DNA of 64,000 nucleotides from Protostelium mycophagum (Eukaryota; Evosea; Variosea; Protosteliida; Protosteliaceae), in contig MZNV01001529.1 of NCBI GenBank assembly GCA_002081555.1, forward strand, positions 1-64,000, given 5' to 3'. How positions within the stretch are numbered: the stretch's first letter is position 1; each line of letters begins with the position of its first letter. The notes under the pieces are model-generated. The model was not told where the DNA came from and did not search any database. It saw only the letters and a program-made list of their open reading frames with translations. A program made the translations under genes and the position numbers. Below, piece by piece: positions 23,494-34,347 of this stretch.

Positions 23494-23790
23494 GGTGATG
23501 TGATCTCTTTCGGGACGCGTCACCGTTTTTTGTGTGTTTTGGTTTGACCTCTTGACAGGACATTGTAGACGAGAATTACTATCTTTGATATTGCTTTTAT
23601 TTCTAACCAGCTTCATCATTCGCGATGAATAAATCGATCCAATGTAATGGGAGTATCTGGATGAGAATGCGGTTCACTTTTGAGGAAACCAGATCCCTCG
23701 TCACCAGAACAAAAAATTATAACAAAATTGTTTATAATAATTTGAATTTTATATTCTCTTGAACAAAGAAAATCGCTGAAATATTTCATT

Positions 23791-24894
23791 TCAAAGCAGA
23801 TTTCTCTTGACGAATTCAGCTATTCTGGCGTTTCCATCTTCAAATGCGGCCATTGCAGCGGGTCTATTAGGGTGTGGCCTGGCCATAAACCCATGAACAG
23901 TCCCAGGATATACCTGTTTGCATCACCTCGCATCGAAATTGATTCTGGCGTCTGTGGGTGCCTCGTATTTTGCGAGGGCAAAGACTCTTTTGCGGTTTTT
24001 GCATCACACAATGTACACATCAGATGTCGACTTGCATCTACAGCCAAAAACGAATAAGACCCACTTTCTTTTCAAAAGGCACAGAATTCTTGCTGAGGAT
24101 CTGGTTCCACGCCTTCATATGACTCTCAGTCATCAGGCTGTCCTCTTCTGCGGCCAGAAGCAATGTCGGTCTTTTGATGTTTTCCACTTCAGAGTTGGTC
24201 CAGAGAGACGGATGACAGTGGACAGCAGCATCAACTTCTCCAGATGATAACTGGATGCTGTATTTCCCTCCAAAACAATATCCAACCGCGCAGAGTTTGG
24301 TGATACCAAGTTCTCTGGAAATCATGAGCAATTTGGAGGCTAAGCTGAAATTCGACAGTAGATTACTTGATGGCAGCGACAGAGCGTTGAACGATCGGAA
24401 CAGTCACAGCAGCACGATGTCTATACATGAAAGGAATACCATCTTTCACAATCATGATCGCTCTCGTGATAAAACCCATTCTTGGCTATTTGATGTAAGT
24501 GAAATCAGAAAATGTCGCCCACTTACTTGACCTCCTGGTTCGTCAGCCATAAAACCGTCGAACAATTCAACAGACGCGCAGTCTCCGTTGAACAAGTCAG
24601 GGACATATACGTTCATAGAAGTTGCTTGTGCCAGGCCATCCGCGATAAGAAGGTTGTTGACCAGACCATGTCCTGAACCATCAAAATGAATTTGAATGAT
24701 TAACTCCCACCGAAAACGTCAGTGAGGAGTAAGATTGCCTTGTCCTTGTGTTCTGGTGGCGCATCGCCTGTGCCAATATACGTCTTGATTCCACCAATCT
24801 CTTCAAAACAGCCTTTTGGAGTTCCATTCAAGATACCACCTTTCAGACAATTGGGACACAAGCCCTTCTGCTCTCCTTCATCCAAATCGCTCAT
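23791..24894 (-). CDS. dienelactone hydrolase family protein
   Basis: Alpha/beta-hydrolase of the carboxymethylenebutenolidase type. Start placed at 24894 (MSDLDEGEQKGLCPNCLKGG), which fits family N-termini; an in-frame ATG at 24996 would add 34 residues. Seen: GILNGTPKGCFEEIGGIKTYIG, LLLTDVFG, GLVNNLLIADGLA, the nucleophile elbow GYCFGGK (Cys), LLLAAEEDSL carrying the acidic residue, and GTVHGFMARPHP with the catalytic His. The Cys-Asp-His triad is complete. Eukaryotic homologues are cytosolic enzymes of uncertain substrate, so I would not assign aromatic catabolism. It is not next to any other ring-cleavage gene here; homogentisate dioxygenase is 10 kb away. Confidence 0.85.
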
Positions 24895-26030
24895 CTCCGT
24901 GTTTGTCACAAAGAACGAAAAAACCGAACCAAAACGAGGAAATCCGGACCCGTCAGAAAATTCAGAAATAAACCGTCTCTTGTCAAAGTCTGACACCTGT
25001 AAAATTAGGTATTATCTATATAAATATTATGTCTTGAAATCTCAGTGTTGACTGTTTCATCGACGTCACTTGGTTCTTGTCAGTTTGCCGAAAGAAAAAT
25101 CACATTTTAATTAATTTTATAGTTCACTCCAATGACCCAAACAAAAAGGCAAAAAGGCGAAAAGGGAAACTGGGGAGAAAGCCAAACTCTGCACATGATC
25201 TCCGCGAACATCAAGAAAAGTCTGAGAGCGTCTACGCCAAATCATCTGTTCTGAGAGCAGCACAAGGTTTGTGTGAAGCGAAGATCTGGATCAGAGGGGT
25301 GACGTGTGAGAATTTCGTTCACCGGCAGTCGACCGGGATGAGTGTTGACCAAGCAGTGCAGTGCAGCGGGGGCAAGTACCTCTGTGCTCGGTAAAGACGG
25401 TATTCTTCCCCTCAGTTTTTCTCTGAGTGAATATCTCCAAGTGACGGCCATGAATAAGAATCTCTGATCAAAGCCTGCCAGGTAAGTGGAGAGATCACAG
25501 CGGATGAGGCCAAACTGAGAGAGTCAGATCACGATGAATAGGTGGGAGACGTTGTTACCGTAATTTCTGGCGGTAGGCTGTGGGTCTCATTGAAGCCAAA
25601 CTCAAAAATGACAATTTGCTTTATTAATATACAACGCGACAATGATATCCCAATGAATAATCAAAAGAGACTGGCGGTCTCAATCCTCACTAGTGCCAAA
25701 TTTAAGACACAAAACTGGTCTAGGTTTAAATGCATTTATCACTTGTATGTGGAAACAAATGCAAACTGACGTTATTGGTGTGTCTGATGACGCAGCTTTT
25801 TACATCTTTGGAGATTGAAAAAGATTAATAGATATTCACAAAGTCACTGTTCATGGCAAACACCTGAAATGGTTTGGTAATTTGCATAAATCGAAAGGGA
25901 CAAAGATGATTAGTCCCTCTACAACGACCAAAAATGCGAACGGTTCAGGGTTCGACTCAATCCTACTTGGGGTTTTTGGGAAAAAGATGACCTTCGTGAG
26001 ATTTCAACAACACCCACACGATTTACCACG
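24895..26030. other. about 1.1 kb without a recognised gene
   Basis: Holds the 5' flanks of dienelactone hydrolase and Lunapark, which are divergent. Some frames of 60-105 codons occur on both strands, but none shows a domain, splice pattern or good start. A TTACCGTAATT word sits at about 25556. Confidence 0.4.
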
Positions 26031-27633
26031 ATGTTCAAAAGACTCTTCTCCTTCTTTAAAAAGGTAATCAAAGACTCTCTTATCTCTTCTCTACTCACAT
26101 TCACAGGAGGAATCAGTTCAAGAGGTCTTGGAAAGAACTGAAAAGCAGATACAACTTCTTACAAAAAACAACACTAACGTTCGCGATAGATGGCGGCGAC
26201 ACATCTCTAGATTGATCATATGGAGCATATTATTGGAGCTGATCTACTCTGCTCTTTATTACCTATTCTTATACAAGAGAGAAATTGACCTCCCACCACT
26301 CCAGATCGACGATTATTCTTCATATAGCGAGAGGAAGGCACAAATCGTATTTTGGCGCTGTGCAGATGCCGCTCCCTTGATCCTCATCCCTCTCACGTGA
26401 GTATCAGATCTCTAGTCGTCATGGAATTGATTTCGACAGCTCCACAATTCTCAGAAGATCGATCAACTGGTGGTTTGGCAGAAGCATAGCCAACTATGAG
26501 ACCAAACTTGTAAATCTCAGAGCAGAGCAGGACAAAAAGGTGATTTGTAAATGCAGTGACGTCATCGTTCTGATCAACACAGCTAGAAGAATTCGCCAAA
26601 GAGAGCAAATTTTATGAGACACAAGCCCTCATGAATAAATACAGCAAGAAACCAACACCGAAGACCCCTCCAGGTGAAGAAATGATCCATTCATCACATC
26701 CCAAAAATTTCAAAAATGCTGCAGAACCTTCCCAGCATGATCCATACCTTCATCTCCAAAAGAAATCTGCTTGCATCACAACAAAAATTCTATTTTTAAC
26801 AAAGATGGCACGTTGTAGATGCTGAATTTATTTTTAGCTGGCAAAGGAAAAGTGATCGTGCCCCAAAAGGACTTGGACAGTTTGAAGCAACAGAACGCCA
26901 TGCTCATGAAACAAAATAGAATACTGATGCAACAATTACAAGAGATAAAGTCCGGAAACCTCCAGATTCAGCACAACGCCCCCCTCGCTCTTCCAGCCCC
27001 ACCCCCTGTCGACCCCCCCGTTGTCGACACCTCTGTCGACGAGAAGGCGGTAGTTGTACAGGAGAGCCCATCCAAAAAAAAATTGAACAAGAGGAGGTGA
27101 ATTCATTTTAATTTTACAATTTAATTTATATTCTTTATGATTTTTATTAATCTAGTGTAGATCAATGAGTAAAGAATTGCAATCTGCCAAAACGAACAAC
27201 ACAACACCCTCACAACCTAGCCAGACGAGGTATTTTGATAAATTCATTTTTCTTCCAACAAAAATAAAATAAAAATGTCAATATTCCATGATGTCTTGAA
27301 AAGACATCTTATGTGTCGTAGATACGTCATGGCAGTCCCTGCCGACATTTCTGCCGCACGACGCAGAGCACCCACCAGAAACAAACCAGGTCTGTACATC
27401 CCCTCACCAATTTTTTTTGACTGGTTGTAGAAGAGCCCATGGGGTGGTTTGACAGGATGATCGACTATCTTGTGGGTCCTGAGTACAACGAGATGCCCAA
27501 AGAGCTACCCGCACCCACGGCCAACTTGGAAGAGAGGATATCGGCCATATTGGAGAGTGCCGCAGCACAGGATGCAGCACAGGAAGAGGAGAATGTTGCA
27601 GAAGAGAAGGAAGAGCACCCAAAGACACAATAA
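26031..27633 (+). CDS. Lunapark-like ER junction protein lacking the zinc ribbon
   Basis: Lunapark (LNPK/Lnp1) stabilises three-way ER tubule junctions. Start MFKRLFSFFKK at 26031. Recognisable parts: an N-terminal coil ESVQEVLERTEKQIQLL, two hydrophobic segments (RLIIWSILLELIYSALYYLF and WRCADAAPLILIPLT), the coil RSIANYETKLVNLRAEQDKK...EEFAKESKFYETQALMNKY, which closely tracks the animal sequence, a Gln/Pro-rich linker, and the GWFDRMIDYLVG motif that normally sits just before the CxxC zinc ribbon. Here the chain continues as an acidic tail (EEENVAEEKEEHPKTQ) and stops, with no Cys pairs. The ribbon mediates self-association in other species, so either it has been lost or an exon was missed. 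Confidence 0.8.
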
Positions 27634-27964
27634 ACTGTTCTTTTGGAGATTTGCATCTCGAAATTAACCCAGGGTCTCTTTCTCTGATGATCTTTAGAGG
27701 AATGAGCCAGCTGTCAGCAACACTGTTCCATCGTTTTTACATCTCCATTTATCCATTCCTCACTGGCCTCTGCAACGAGCCCTGTGAAGGAACACTTCCA
27801 TCAGCATCACTGTCAAGACGACATCTTCCTCAAGACTCATCACGAAGATATTCCAGTGTGTGCAATAAAACGATTATTAAACTAAATGTGAAATACGAAC
27901 CAACATTGGTGGAATGTTTGAGGACAATGGCTTGAACACATCGCAAATGGTGAATATCGATTTT
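27634..27964. other. spacer between convergent Lunapark and pantothenate kinase genes
   Basis: 331 bp of 3' flank. An aataaa lies near 27864 for Lunapark. No gene or RNA recognised. Confidence 0.4.
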
Positions 27965-29804
27965 TATTGCTTAGCCCTCTCTTTTAGCTTTTCGCCAGAA
28001 AGAAGAGCACCTATACACCCAAGGTAACTGTTGTGCAGCAGAAATGTTGCCTGCATCTTGCCCTTTGACCAGAAGTCCTGTCAAGGTGTCAAAAATGCAC
28101 ATTTAGACTTTCAGGATCTCACCACAGCGAAACTGAGCCTGGACCATACAAAAGAGTTCTCTTGTAGAAACCCTCCAGAAAACAAGATGCGATCGACATT
28201 GCATGTCTGTGCATTGAGGTAGGCAATCTGTCCAATGTTGTTCGAAATCATCAAGAGAAGGCTCCTGGAATAGATAAGAATGGGTGAATTTTTCTGTTTA
28301 CATTGAGTACCCAATCTTTCATGTTTGCAGCTCTGCCGTAAAGATGCATTTTACAAATACTTTTGTGCATTGTAGAAGGGTAAAGATATTTTCCGGGGGA
28401 CTCACTTGATGACGTCTTCTTTGTTGTAATCTGAGGGGGGGGCATCCTCCCTTCTCACTGCGATTTTTCCAAAACTGCTAGCGATGAGGTCAGCCTTCAG
28501 GCCGAGAGCGCCATAATCACTGCCGTAAATATCTCCCACCAGCAAATCCACGTTTTTGTTGTCACCTGAGATATTTCAGCGAAATTTTGGGGAAATTTCG
28601 GAGAAGATTACCCTTTTGAGAGAGTTCTTTGACCTCTTCAAAACTTTTGATATCGGTGAGGGCCTTCGCAAGACCCCAAAAAGTACCGCCGCCAAGACTC
28701 GAACCCGAGACTCTCTCGAATTTATTCTCGTCATCCACCTGTACACATTTCAGCATTTCGTTTTATTTATATTATTTTCTTCTAATATTATTTCATCATT
28801 AAACTCTGCAAAATGCTACATAATTGAAGACCATATATTATTCCAGCAGAACAAAATTCAACCAAATTAACTTGATAAATAAAAATCAACTTGAAAAAAT
28901 AAAATAAAATAAATATGAAGGAAAAGAAGACACACCCTCAATATGGAGATGCCAGAGCCGATGTTGACCAACAGATATGGATATCTTATATTTTCAGAAG
29001 AGATGAACTCTTTTTGGTTCTCCTTCCAGTTGTAAGTGAACGCCTCTTTATTCACCTGAAATATTTTATTCTTTTGCTGTTTTTGATTCGGCTCTCATCA
29101 ACTGTTAAAAAGAAAGATGGCGTGATGAGCATGATCTTCACCTCTGAAAGGCAGTAGTTTAGACCTTTGACGAGACATTTCATCTCGTCTTTCTGTACAA
29201 ACTCAGTTCCTAATAGTTGACCCGCGATTTCTTTGTATTTATAAGCTCCTCCTCCTGTCGCACAGATACGATCCGTCTTATTATTTCCCCATTTTTGATG
29301 TAATTTTGTCTCTGATTATGAATCAGAACCAGTTTTCACGTGACCGATGGATACCCGCTAAGAAGGTCATGAATTCTGTGTTACGACTAGAAGGGAATTT
29401 CAGAAACTTGAGACTCCCTGACCTCTTCAGATAACATTTTGTTGGTAATCACGTTCACCTCCTGGCATATCTAGCGCCAAAGTCGGATCGGGCTTCAAAG
29501 GCTCTTTAGATCTGTTGCGTGGTGAGATCACATTTTCTTTCACAGAGGCCTACCTGAAGAATTCGTCCTGAAAATCTTTCATCACATATTCTGGAAGTTC
29601 AGGGGGTGATGGAGGTTTCCAATAGACGATCTTTGTGAAAGATCCTATCTATGTTTACATTCTGCATTCTATTTCGAATCACATACCTCCAATATCAACA
29701 GCGACTGGTGCAAGATTCCTCTGCCATGGCTTCTTGACATGTAGAGTCTCTCCTCCCAGCTCTTCTGATATCATCTCACGTTCAAAATATGTATTTTTCT
29801 TCAT
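27965..29804 (-). CDS. pantothenate kinase (eukaryotic type II)
   Basis: Phosphorylates pantothenate, the first step of coenzyme A synthesis. Exons in order: MKKNTYFEREMISEELGG start at 29804 (in-frame stop just upstream), VAVDIGGSFTKIVYW (ATP-binding loop), ATGGGAYKYKEIAG, YPYLLVNIGSGISIL, VSGSSLGGGTFWGLAKALT with SFEEVKELSQKG, GDIYGSDYGALGLK, ASSFGKI, NNIGQIAYLNAQTCNVDRILFSGGFL split over exons, DFWSKGKMQATFLLHN and LGCIGALLSGEKLKERAKQ. This matches animal and fungal PanK throughout. A run of eight C's (28435-28442 on the plus strand as G) lies in the coding region, and the frame stays open across it. The start is only 77 bp from a divergent small ORF. Confidence 0.92.
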
Positions 29805-29880
29805 CGCCGTGGCATGTCCGATGTCATCACATTCTCACAAGCCATTGTTGTACACGACGTGATCACAGGAACAGAGAAGA

Positions 29881-30205
29881 GATGTCTTCCCTTGACGAAG
29901 AGAGTTTTCTCTCTGACGGTGAGCGCACCGACGACTTCCTTGTCCAAGCTGAGAAGAAGTATCTAATGTATGATTTGATTTGATGTAGCCCCAGGGCTTC
30001 GCTACCAAAAAGTCATAAATGCAATGGACTCATCATCTCAAGGTAATAGAAGAAGCCACAAGGGAGGAATAGAGGAGCCATGCGCTGATGAAGGCCGTAC
30101 TGAGTCTGGAAACTGGCCTGGAATTTCCATCCGAACACAAATTATTATCACCAAGCTTCGACTTCCTTCTTTGGAGGTGCTTCTCTCATCCAAGATCTCA
30201 CTTTA
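29881..30205 (+). CDS. possible small gene, incomplete model
   Basis: ATG at 29881 opens MSSLDEESFLSDGERTDDFL, an acidic helical stretch, 77 bp from the divergent pantothenate kinase start. A following segment reads GLRYQKVINAMDSSSQ, then a frame to 30205. The splice joins between these pieces are ambiguous and I could not find a single satisfying model. No family recognised. It may continue towards 30240. Confidence 0.3.
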
Positions 30206-30315
30206 ATGTGGTTGGAAATGCAACCGTTTGAGATCAACAGGTTCGTCTTTGCACCAAGTCTCTCAAGAATAATATCAGAAGACCGACTATCTTTATATCC
30301 TCCTCTTTAAGATCA

Positions 30316-33300
30316 TCACTCAGCCTTAGCCCTTCTTCTGCGAGAAGAGTACGACTTCTTAGTGACCTCCTGAGCTACTTCTTCATCAGAGTCACTGTCT
30401 TTAACTTGTACTTGGCTTCTCGTCTGTCTTCTCGGTGCGGATTTGTCCTCTTTTGCTGCTGATCGTCAACGTTCTTTCGGCATCATTATCCATCCTGTGA
30501 TGATCACCTGCTGTGGCTCTTCGGGGCCTCTTCTTGGTGTTTGTCTCTTCGTCTTCACTGTCCTCTTCCTCCTACATCTTTATAAACTTTTGATCTCAAT
30601 GAATTTATTTTCCATGAGGATTTGAAGCAAAGATGCATGAAAGATATATATTTTGCAGAAAAATGCTTTTTTGCCACAGTATAAATTTATTTTGGATTTA
30701 TATACAAAACATTCACAAAAATATTCGTATGTCTGTTGCGGAAAATCCGCAACCAGAAATACTCTGCCAAGTCCAAAATACCGGGAAAAGGCATCTTGCC
30801 ACAGAAACACTCTTTCGGCCGAACGATGAGTACCTCTCCCTCCTCTTTGATGTCGACCTCTTTAGGCTTTCTCGAGCGAGTCCTGGTGCTTCTGCTCGGT
30901 GATGCTGGAGGTGATGGAGCCGCCGTTTGTCTCCTTCTCGGGCTATGTCTCAATTTCTCCTCGTCTTTTTTCACTGAAATTTCTGGGGATTTTCTCTTCT
31001 TCGTGTCCCCGTTGGTTTCTGAAAAGATTGAGATTTGGCGGGAAAATAGATGGGATCTACAACGAGCCACGTACTTTCTGCTTCGGAGTCGTTGGATGTC
31101 TCGGTCTTGGAGTCTTGTATCCGTTTGATTCCCTGGTTACCGTCAATCTTCCGAAATTTCTCAGAAAATTCTGACCTTCATCCAGGGGTGTCGGAAAATT
31201 CCTGGAATAGTTATGCGTTCGATGGGGTCCACCGTCATCAAACTACAACGCTCAGAACTCTCGAAATTTCAACGAGATCTGAGGAGATGACAGACCTCCT
31301 GAGCATGTCTTTTGCATCATCAGAAACATTGCTAAATATCTCATCATCCATGCTGTAGTTGCCTTTTTTGATGTCATCAAAACTGTTCTCCGCGAATGGC
31401 ATGACACCCGCAATCATAATGTACCTGATGGAGAATAAGATCAGATCATTTCACATCATGTCAATGACGGATGTGTCAATATGACATCTCGACATGTACA
31501 CTCACAATATGACACCCATAGACCAGATGTCGACAGCGTGGGAATATCCATCAATCTTGTCCTCAGAGGCAAAGATGATCTCTGGCGCTGTGCAAGATGA
31601 GTTCATGCATCTACAATCGTGAAGATCATAAATTACGTACCAACATATTGAGGTGTGCCACAAAGAGTCTTCATCACCTTCTCCCCAAAAATCTTTGAAA
31701 ATCCTGAGAAATATCAGCAAAATATCATCCACATTTCTGCGAAATTTCGCTGAAAACTCACCAAAATCAGTCAATTTGATAAACATCTCTCCACACATCA
31801 GAATATTTTCTGGCTGAAAAATGTCGTCAATAAATATTTTATTTACCTCGTTGTAGATGCGAAAACCTCACCTTCAGGTCACGGTGAGCGATTCCTACTT
31901 CTTCTCAATTTTCGACACAAAATATGACATGCACATACGACAACGTAAAAAAGGTCGAGATGTCTTACCGTTGTCATGGAGATATCCTACAGCGCTTGCT
32001 AATTGTCCAAATAACTTTCTACTCTCATCTTCTGTGTAGTGCCCTCTGCTTGCCACGTGATCAAAAAGATCTCCCCCAGTGGCTCTAATCTATTTTTAGT
32101 CTCGTTGTAGACCAAGATATTCTGAAATTTCGTGGAAATTTCACTCACAATTCCAAGATGAGATAGAGGTACTCTGGCGAGTCGTATATTTGTAAAATAC
32201 TAAGTATGTTCTGGTGAACTATTTTTTGCATCACTCTCACTTCGTCCATCAACTGATCCTTTCTGTCCATCTGTCAGTTTTCTTCACGTGAATCATCACG
32301 GTTGTTAACGAATGAGTTGACGGTAAGTTCACCTGTACGAGCCCATGTCGAATTTCTTCTTATCGATGATTTTTACGGCAACTTCGGCTCCGGTTCTTTT
32401 ATCCGTTCCCTTTTTGACAGTTGCAAAAGCTCCACTGAATGATATGAATGATCTCTTCATCTACAACGAGGGAATGAAAAAACCGAGTGGGGGGAGAAAT
32501 CGAAGTGCTGACCTTCCCAGTTCCTTTCCTATGTCATAATGTTTGTAAATCTCGTCATTGCTTGTCACGTTCTCTTTGAATATATACCCGATAAACGCTG
32601 AAAGATTTCAATCTACATCGTTGTAGACGCCGAAAACTCACAGTCCTCCATCTGTCTTTTTTTGGCCAGTTCGGAGTTACGTATGACAAGTGACAGCTCA
32701 TCACCATCATGTATCATCCTCTTATTTGTCTTACCGATCTTGTCCCCGTTGACAAACGTGCCGTTTGAACTACAGAAAACTCAGTGAAATTTCATGTCGA
32801 GTATTTTTGGGTACCTGAGGTCCTCCACCCAGTAATATCCAGATTCTCGGAAAATTCTACAATGCTTTTGGCTGATCAATTTGTCATTTGGGAAGCTCAC
32901 TTCACACTCGCTGCTCTTTTTAATATTTTGAAAATATAGACATTAGTGTTTTTGGTGACTGTGACAATATTTTTGGTACTGTGGCTGTGCCGCAGCGACA
33001 ATACTTGCAAGTTCTGGTGCGCAGAGCTATACTTTATTTTGATAAACTGTCTTGTCGCGAAGCACCCGCGTGTTACAAGTACAGAATACCACATACCATT
33101 ATTTTTATGCTGCGGCTGTGCCGCAGTGCCACCATTCAATGGTCACGTGATCCACACAAACATGATTTGAATATCTCATTTTGTGGATGTCTTTGACAAT
33201 GTGCCAAGGTTGTCGCTGCGGGACTTGCATTGCAGCGGAGTTGCCACATATTATTTTTGTGCTGCAGCTGGCCGCAATGTCCATAAACGGAGCTACAAGG

Positions 33301-33490
33301 ACGTGATCGTGGTCTAGAAAGTACTTGCAGCTGCAGATACTTCTACTGTTTCATGACATGGACATCACAACAGATGTCATGATGTCGACACGACACTTCT
33401 GACACCTCACCTGGGGTCACGGCCGAACAAGATGGAGTCCTTCTCGACATTAACATGGTTCCATCTTGGGTTCAATGAGCGAAATTGGGC
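30316..33490 (-). CDS. CHK2/Rad53-type checkpoint kinase (FHA plus Ser/Thr kinase)
   Basis: DNA-damage checkpoint kinase acting in the nucleus. FHA domain: SILFGRDPR, then FPNDKLISQKHCRIF, WVEDL and NGTFVNGDKIGK. Kinase domain: IGKELGRGAFATVKKG loop, EVAVKIIDKKKF, LYLILELATGGDLFD, AHRDLKPENILM, LTDFG joined to FSKIFGE, LCGTPQYV, VDIWSMGVILYIMIAG, so it is catalytically intact. The order FHA then kinase and the KIIDKKKF segment fit CHK2. After the kinase comes a Lys/Arg/Glu-rich tail (KKRKSPEISVKKDEEKL, RTRSRKPKEVDIKEEGE); a further acidic/basic exon ending SSRRRRAKAE at 30316 is probably joined by a 270-nt intron. The N-terminal exon and ATG upstream of 33490 are not resolved. One FHA intron of about 490 nt holds repeats. 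Confidence 0.85.
30736..30752. repeat. 17-bp palindrome (TTGCGG...CCGCAA) in the CHK2 tail intron
   Basis: Perfect arms of six bases around a five-base loop; related in shape to the GCGGC-NNN-GCCGC elements elsewhere. Confidence 0.45.
32967..33281. repeat. three imperfect direct repeats in the long CHK2 intron
   Basis: Copies near 32967-33002, 33099-33134 and 33251-33281 share an ATTATTTTT start followed by a CTG(C/T)GGCTGTGCCGCA-like core. The second copy carries a perfect TGCGGC-TGT-GCCGCA palindrome at 33111-33125. The host intron is roughly ten times the usual length. Confidence 0.6.
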
Positions 33491-33678
33491 CTCTTTAGCC
33501 GCCTGTTGGTGTTATTCTTTAGTGATGGAATTTTTTCATGAGTGGCGCTCCGCGCCGAGTGTCATATTTGTGTAAATGATGAGGCTGCAAGCTCTATCTG
33601 CTGCTGAATCATTTTAGACAGAAATTGTCGCGGCAGAAAGAACTGCGAAGCAGTGTTTTTTCGGGCATCTGCTTGTCA

Positions 33679-34240
33679 TTATGTCGAAATCATCTGGAAC
33701 GATGTGTGCACCCTAAGTCTACAGAGGGTGGTATTTTTGTTCATAAGTACACTGCAAAAATCTGGAGAGGTCTTACTTTTGAAGTCATCGTGGTGATTCA
33801 GATGGAACTGCGTTTCGTTAATAAAGAGAGCGGTTTGATCTGAATAGGTGTAATTGTGCAGGTCCCCAGAGCACATTTTTATCCTCACTCTCGCGCAACA
33901 AGAGTATCCTGTTGTGAATAGTGCAGAACAAAAAGTGAACATGTTCAATGTCAATAGGACATCACATTTCCAGTGTGCAGTATCATTTTGTTCTTCAAAA
34001 AGGCTGAAGATAATTTCGTTCCCTTCTGACACAAATCGTTCATTTTCTGCCAATATTTGGCTGATTCGAAGACCAAGGATTTTTTCTTGATCGTGATTGA
34101 TTGTCTGACCACCTTACCTAACTTCTGTGATTTGTGCTGTCAATCCGAAATAGAAGAGGTTGCCGTTGATGGATGGCGGTTGTCGCGAGGGAAAGTGCTT
34201 TGACACCTGGATCTTTTCCTCGCAGATCTGCGATGATTCT
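33679..34240 (-). CDS. unknown protein between CHK2 and homogentisate dioxygenase
   Basis: Not recognised. A 124-codon frame (internal ATG at 34053; AENERFVSEGNEIIFSLFEEQND...) rich in Cys, Phe and Thr ends at 33679. Upstream in 34140-34240 another stretch (PSRQPPSINGNLFYFGLTAQITE) could be an earlier exon, but the join would need an implausibly short intron. No signal peptide or TM helix is certain. It could also be unspliced 5' sequence of the CHK2 gene. Composition is unlike simple noncoding DNA, so I list it with low confidence. Confidence 0.3.
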
Positions 34241-34347
34241 TCTACAACGAACCAAACTCGTTTTTCTCTTTTATTTTCGCGAAAAGAGAAGACTTTTTAT
34301 TTTTATTTTTATCTGCAAAAACTTTCCCAAGCGTTTTATTTCTTATT

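Noticed and set aside
28430-28445. Suspected frameshift at a C8 run in pantothenate kinase
   Set aside because: Counting the run as eight bases keeps the frame open into SDYNKEDVIK, which matches the family.
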